This document shows, one piece after another, positions 60,085-64,000 of a stretch of 64,000 nt of DNA. A program made the position numbers and the translations under genes. The first letter of the stretch is position 1. Each line of letters begins with the position of its first letter. The stretch comes from Mycolicibacterium cosmeticum (lineage in GTDB: Bacteria > Actinomycetota > Actinomycetes > Mycobacteriales > Mycobacteriaceae). A model generated the notes under the pieces. It worked only from the letters and a program-made list of their open reading frames with translations, ran no database searches and had not been told where the DNA came from. The stretch lies in contig NZ_CCBB010000003.1 in the NCBI RefSeq assembly GCF_000613185.1, forward strand, positions 1,488,001-1,552,000, given 5' to 3'.

Positions 60085-60296
60085 GACGACCGCTTCTTCA
60101 GCGCCTCGGGTTTGTGCACGGCGTCGCGTCCGGACTTGTCGCTGCGCACCAGGTACTGCGGATCGTCCGAGCTCGCCCTGACCTGACGGCCGGCCGCCTC
60201 GGTGTCGGAGGTGATCTTCTTCTCCACCGTGCCGGGCACCGTGGTCCCGTGGCTGCGCCACGACACCTTGTCGCCTCTCTGCAAGTCGTCGCTCAT
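60081..60296 (-). CDS. DUF2945 / hypervirulence-associated TUDOR-like small protein
   Basis: 71 residues. The start SDDLQRGDKVSWRSHGTTVPGTVEKKIT and the end PQYLVRSDKSGRDAVHKPEALKK are the pattern of the small DUF2945 TUDOR-like domain found in bacteria and fungi. The five-stranded barrel may bind nucleic acid or a modified protein; the biological role is not established. The ATG at 60296 has TATATC 7 nt upstream as a possible -10 box. It is the first gene of a two-gene operon with the 141-residue helical protein. Confidence 0.82.
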   Translation of the reverse strand: MSDDLQRGDKVSWRSHGTTVPGTVEKKITSDTEAAGRQVRASSDDPQYLVRSDKSGRDAVHKPEALKKRSS

Positions 60297-60328
60297 ACCA
60301 GCCGATATACCCACAAATCCGGAAAGAC

Positions 60329-61756
60329 TCACGGGGCCAGGGCCGGCAGATTCCGGATCCCGAACTCCCTTCTGAGCACGGTGCGGGCGGCGTAGTACCC
60401 CGCCATCCCGTGCACGCCACCGCCGGGCGGGGTGGCCGATGAACACAGATACGCCTTCGGGATCGGGGTGCTCCACGGGTCCAGCCGAGGGGTGGGGCCG
60501 GTCAGCGCGCTGACCATGTTGTTGCCGCCCACCCCGATATCGCCGCCGACCAGATTGGCGTTGTGGTCGGCCAACCGCGATGCCGGCACGCTGCGCACCG
60601 CGACGACGACATCGCGGAAGCCGGGGGCGAACCGCTCGAAGATCTCGGTCACCGTCTCGGCCATGTCCCGTGAAGAGCCGTGCGGCACATGCGCATACGT
60701 CCACAGCGGGCGGCGGCCCGCGCTGTCGACCCGGCCCGGGTCGGCCAGGTGCGGTAGCGCCGCCAGCACCATCGGCCACTCGGCGTGCCGGCCGGCCGCG
60801 ACCTCGGCCTCGGCCAGCGCCATCGTTTCCCGGCCGCCGCCCAGATGCAAGGTCGGTGCGTGCGCCAAACGTGGATCGCTCCACGGGATCTCGCCCGACA
60901 GCACGAAGTCGACCTTGGCCACCCCTGGGCCGTAGCGGTAGCGGCGCAGCGCCCGGGCATAGCCCGGCGGCAGGGTGTCACCGTAGATGGACAGCAGGGC
61001 GGTGGGTGCGGTGTCGTAGAGCACCACCCCGCCCGGCGCCGCGGTCACCTCGGTGCCGAGCACGAGCTCGCCGCCGTGGTCGAGCAGGTCGGCCAGCAGC
61101 GCATCGACGACGGCCTGTGATCCGCCGACCGGGATCGGCCAGCCCACCGCGTGCCCGAGGGTGGCCAGCATCAGGCCGGCACCGCTGGACACCAGCGACG
61201 GCATCTGTGAAATGGTATGTGCCGCAACACCGCTGAACAACGCCCTGGCGTCATCGCCACGCAGGGCGCCCCACAGCGGGCTGCCCTGCACCAGCAGGCG
61301 CGGGCCGACTTTCAGCGCGGCCGACATCGGTGGCACCGACCTCTTGTCGCCGAGGATGAGCCGCACCACCGCGTCGGCGTCGTCGACCAGCGGGCCGAGC
61401 AGGCGCCGCCACGAGCCGCCGTCGTCGAGTTCGGCACAGGTGTGGGCGATATCGCGATACCCGATCGCGGCCGGCCGGCCGGGCAGCGGGTTGGCATAGG
61501 AGATGTCCGGGACGGCCAGCCGCACCCCGCGCGCGGGCAGGTCGTAGCCGTCGAAGAACGGTGATGCCAGCGCCAGCGGATGCACGGCCGAGCAGATGTC
61601 GTGGCGGACGTCGGGGTACTCGGGGTCGGGCAGGGTGCGCGCCCCGCCGCCCGGGGTGGGTTGGGCCTCGATGACCCGCACCGCCAATCCGGCGCGGGCC
61701 AGGATCACGGCGGCGGTCAGCCCGTTGGGCCCGCTTCCGACGACGGTGACGTCCAT
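60329..61756 (-). CDS. FAD-dependent oxidoreductase, phytoene-desaturase-like (Rv2997-like)
   Basis: 475 residues. The FAD-binding motif VVGSGPNGLTAAVILARAGLAVRVIEAQPTPGGGART is at residues 5-41, and the family ending near residue 445 reads YLCSSATPPGGGVHGMAGYYAARTVL. Overall it belongs to the phytoene dehydrogenase/carotenoid isomerase group (pyridine nucleotide-disulfide oxidoreductase-like domain 2). No carotenoid genes are nearby, so the substrate is unknown; M. tuberculosis Rv2997 in the same place is also uncharacterised. A CAGGAT box 6 nt upstream suggests a leaderless start back-to-back with the serA promoter. Confidence 0.87.
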   Translation of the reverse strand: MDVTVVGSGPNGLTAAVILARAGLAVRVIEAQPTPGGGARTLPDPEYPDVRHDICSAVHPLALASPFFDGYDLPARGVRLAVPDISYANPLPGRPAAIGYRDIAHTCAELDDGGSWRRLLGPLVDDADAVVRLILGDKRSVPPMSAALKVGPRLLVQGSPLWGALRGDDARALFSGVAAHTISQMPSLVSSGAGLMLATLGHAVGWPIPVGGSQAVVDALLADLLDHGGELVLGTEVTAAPGGVVLYDTAPTALLSIYGDTLPPGYARALRRYRYGPGVAKVDFVLSGEIPWSDPRLAHAPTLHLGGGRETMALAEAEVAAGRHAEWPMVLAALPHLADPGRVDSAGRRPLWTYAHVPHGSSRDMAETVTEIFERFAPGFRDVVVAVRSVPASRLADHNANLVGGDIGVGGNNMVSALTGPTPRLDPWSTPIPKAYLCSSATPPGGGVHGMAGYYAARTVLRREFGIRNLPALAP

Positions 61757-61762
61757 GACCTC

Positions 61763-61768
61763 ATCCTG
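61763..61768 (-). promoter_or_regulatory. Weak -10 box for the FAD oxidoreductase gene
   Basis: CAGGAT on the minus strand ends 6 nt before the ATG at 61756. It deviates from TANNNT at the first base. Confidence 0.3.
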
Positions 61769-61805
61769 GGGGAACGCCCGGTGTTTCGTCGAGATTGCCG
61801 CCCAC

Positions 61806-61811
61806 TATCCT
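61806..61811 (+). promoter_or_regulatory. -10 box for serA
   Basis: TATCCT ends 6 nt before the GTG at 61818, a leaderless arrangement. Confidence 0.5.
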
Positions 61812-61817
61812 GACCGC

Positions 61818-63413
61818 GTGAGTCTTCCCGTTGTACTGATCGCCGACAAGCTCGCCGAATCGACCGTCGCCGCCCTCGGCGACCAGGTCGAGGTCCGCTG
61901 GGTGGACGGTCCGGACCGCCCGAAGCTACTGGAAGCGGTCGCCGACGCCGACGCGCTGCTGGTCCGGTCGGCCACCACCGTCGACGCCGAAGTGCTGGCC
62001 GCGGCGCCCAAGCTCAAGATCGTGGCCCGCGCCGGGGTGGGCCTGGACAACGTCGACGTGGACGCCGCCACCGCCCGCGGTGTGCTCGTCGTCAACGCGC
62101 CGACCTCCAACATCCACAGCGCCGCCGAGCACGCGCTGGCGCTGCTGCTGTCGGCCGCGCGGCAGATCCCGGCCGCCGACGCCACGCTGCGCGAGCACAC
62201 CTGGAAGCGCTCGTCGTTCTCGGGCACCGAGATCTACGGCAAGACCGTCGGCGTGGTCGGGTTGGGCCGGATCGGCCAGCTGGTCGCGGCGCGGCTGGCG
62301 GCGTTCGGCGCCCACATCGTCGCCTATGACCCGTACGTCTCCCAGGCCCGCGCCGCTCAGCTCGGCATCGAGCTGCTGAGCCTCGACGAGCTGCTGGGCC
62401 GCGCCGATTTCATCTCGGTGCACCTGCCCAAGACCAAGGAGACCGCCGGGCTGATCGGCAAGGAGAACCTGGCCAAGACCAAGCCCGGCGTGATCATCGT
62501 CAACGCCGCCCGCGGCGGCCTGATCGACGAGCAGGCGCTGGCCGACGCGATCACCAGCGGCCACGTGCGGGCCGCCGGCCTGGACGTGTTCGCCACCGAG
62601 CCGTGCACCGACAGCCCGCTGTTCGAGCTGCCGCAGGTGGTCGTCACCCCGCACCTGGGTGCGTCCACCGCCGAGGCGCAGGACCGCGCGGGCACCGACG
62701 TGGCCGCCAGCGTGAAGCTGGCCCTGGCCGGCGAGTTCGTGCCCGATGCCGTCAACGTCGGCGGGGGAGCCGTCGGCGAGGAGGTGGCGCCCTGGCTGGA
62801 TCTGGTGCGCAAGCTCGGCCTGCTGGTCGGCTCGCTGGCCGACGCCGCCCCGGTGTCGCTGACCGTCCAGGTGCGCGGCGAGCTGGCTGCGGGCGGCACA
62901 GAAGATGTTGGCATCCTGAAGCTCTCGGCATTGCGGGGCTTGTTCTCGGCCGTGGTCGACGAGCAGGTGACCTTCGTCAACGCCCCCGCGCTGGCCAAGG
63001 ACCGCGGCGTCACCGCCGAGATCACCACCGCCAGTGAGAGTCCCAATCACCGCAGCGTCGTCGACGTGCGCGCGGTCTACGCCGACGGCGGTTCGCTGAA
63101 CGTGGCGGGCACCCTGTCGGGCCCGCAGCTGGTGCAGAAGATCGTCCAGATCAACGGCCGCAACCTGGATCTGCGCGCCGAGGGTTACAACCTGGTGGTC
63201 AACTACACCGACCAGCCGGGTGCGCTCGGCAAGATCGGCACCCTGCTCGGCGGGGCGAACGTGAACATCCTGGCCGCCCAGATGAGCCAGGACGCCAGCG
63301 GCGACAGCGCCACCGTCATGCTGCGCCTGGATACCGATGTCCCCGAGAACGTGCGCGCCGCCATCGCCGAAGCGGTCGGCGCCACCACACTGGAAGTGGT
63401 TGACCTGTCGTGA
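61818..63413 (+). CDS. serA: D-3-phosphoglycerate dehydrogenase
   Basis: 531 residues, long mycobacterial form; first enzyme of serine synthesis. The catalytic and NAD domains come first: [16 protein letters not shown] near residue 74, NAD motif [17 protein letters not shown] near residue 145-161, catalytic Arg in [10 protein letters not shown] near 233, and catalytic Glu/His in [15 protein letters not shown] and [14 protein letters not shown] substrate-binding regulatory domain follows (about 320-450), then a C-terminal ACT domain ([35 protein letters not shown]) that binds serine for feedback control. It corresponds to serA1 (Rv2996c). It overlaps leuB by 4 bp. Confidence 0.96.
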   Translation: MSLPVVLIADKLAESTVAALGDQVEVRWVDGPDRPKLLEAVADADALLVRSATTVDAEVLAAAPKLKIVARAGVGLDNVDVDAATARGVLVVNAPTSNIHSAAEHALALLLSAARQIPAADATLREHTWKRSSFSGTEIYGKTVGVVGLGRIGQLVAARLAAFGAHIVAYDPYVSQARAAQLGIELLSLDELLGRADFISVHLPKTKETAGLIGKENLAKTKPGVIIVNAARGGLIDEQALADAITSGHVRAAGLDVFATEPCTDSPLFELPQVVVTPHLGASTAEAQDRAGTDVAASVKLALAGEFVPDAVNVGGGAVGEEVAPWLDLVRKLGLLVGSLADAAPVSLTVQVRGELAAGGTEDVGILKLSALRGLFSAVVDEQVTFVNAPALAKDRGVTAEITTASESPNHRSVVDVRAVYADGGSLNVAGTLSGPQLVQKIVQINGRNLDLRAEGYNLVVNYTDQPGALGKIGTLLGGANVNILAAQMSQDASGDSATVMLRLDTDVPENVRAAIAEAVGATTLEVVDLS

Positions 63414-64000
63414 AGTTAGCTGTCATCGCCGGCGACGGCATCGGTCCCGAGGTCATCGCCGAGGCGCTGCGGGTGCTCGACGCCGTGCTGCCCGGCGTCG
63501 AACGCACCGAGTACGACCTGGGTGCCCGGCGCTACCACGCCACCGGTGAACTGCTGAACGAGCAGACCATCGAGGAACTGCGCGGCTACGACGCCATCCT
63601 GCTCGGCGCCATCGGCGATCCGTCGGTGCCCAGCGGCGTGCTGGAGCGCGGGCTGCTGCTGAAACTGCGCTTCGCCCTTGATCATCACGTCAATCTGCGG
63701 CCGGGCCGGCTGTATCCGGGTGTCACCAGCCCGCTGTCGGGGGTGACCGGCATCGACTTCGTCGTCGTGCGCGAGGGCACCGAGGGCCCCTACACCGGAA
63801 ACGGCGGCGCGCTGCGCGTCGGCACCCCGCATGAGGTGGCCACCGAGGTCAGCGTGAACACGGCGTTCGGCGTGGAGCGGGTGGTGCGGGATGCGTTCGC
63901 GCGCGCCCAGTCCCGGCGCAAGCACCTGACACTGGTGCACAAGACCAACGTGCTGACCTTCGCCGGCGGCCTGTGGTCGCGGATCGTCGCCGAGGTCGGC
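63410..64000 (+). CDS. leuB: 3-isopropylmalate dehydrogenase (5' part)
   Basis: The first 197 residues are in the window; the gene runs past the right edge. It begins [28 protein letters not shown], then [43 protein letters not shown] near residue 63-105, and [16 protein letters not shown] near residue 120-135, all characteristic of the enzyme that oxidises 3-isopropylmalate in leucine synthesis. The GTG start overlaps the serA stop (GTGA). Codon 3 is TTA, a rare codon in this genome type. It corresponds to Rv2995c and complements ilvBNC, 4 kb upstream. Confidence 0.95.
   Translation, partial: MKLAVIAGDGIGPEVIAEALRVLDAVLPGVERTEYDLGARRYHATGELLNEQTIEELRGYDAILLGAIGDPSVPSGVLERGLLLKLRFALDHHVNLRPGRLYPGVTSPLSGVTGIDFVVVREGTEGPYTGNGGALRVGTPHEVATEVSVNTAFGVERVVRDAFARAQSRRKHLTLVHKTNVLTFAGGLWSRIVAEVG

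Overview
The window is high-GC actinobacterial DNA. Gene content and order point to a mycobacterium, most likely a rapid grower of the Mycolicibacterium type. From about 9.1 kb to the right end the genes follow, in inverted orientation, the M. tuberculosis order remembered as Rv3044 (fecB) through Rv2995c (leuB): fecB, ctaD, serB2, an ABC ATPase, a NUDIX protein, echA17, two methyltransferase-like genes, a TB22.2-like secreted protein, the methylglucose lipopolysaccharide (MGLP) genes, etfBA, iscS, mnmA, ligA, gatCA, pfkA, gatB, lppZ, a DoxX protein, cfp6, ilvBNC, serA and leuB. Synteny was judged from memory of those proteins, not from a search.

Region 1 (1-9.1 kb) is one tightly overlapping operon for ureide (allantoin) use. 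It has two oligopeptide-type ABC permeases, a cysteine hydrolase, the solute-binding lipoprotein, a metallo-beta-lactamase-fold hydrolase, allantoinase, an allantoin/hydantoin racemase-like protein, allantoicase, a small protein of unknown function and a 2-oxoglutarate/Fe(II) oxygenase. It probably imports a ureide and degrades it towards ureidoglycolate and urea.

Region 2 (9.1-25.6 kb) is the core block fecB to the MGLP-linked acyltransferase. Two regulator modules sit in it: a MocR-type regulator divergent from a YczE-like membrane protein, and an MFS exporter with an ArsR-like regulator behind a 12-bp palindrome.

Region 3 (25.6-29.5 kb) is an island. It carries a single-chain restriction-modification enzyme with lower-GC codon use, an unassigned 430-bp left flank, and on the right a frameshifted remnant of a 13E12 (DUF222/HNH) gene.

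Region 4 (29.5-46 kb) holds the MGLP genes (glucosyltransferase, GH57 branching enzyme, methyltransferase), etfBA, an SDR protein and a nitroreductase, an OlsB/OlsA-like acyltransferase pair, iscS-mnmA, a MetE-like protein and ligA. The ESX/PE/PPE genes that lie between trmU (mnmA) and Rv3015c in M. tuberculosis are absent.

Region 5 (46-64 kb) has gatCA, a two-component system, pfkA, gatB, lppZ, doxX, cfp6, then ilvBNC behind a classical attenuator whose leader peptide contains Ile-Leu-Val-Val-Leu, then serA and the start of leuB.

Two features recur. Many start codons lie 6-9 nt after a TANNNT -10 box, so their mRNAs are probably leaderless. Three short MIRU-like elements sit exactly at stop/start junctions inside operons.
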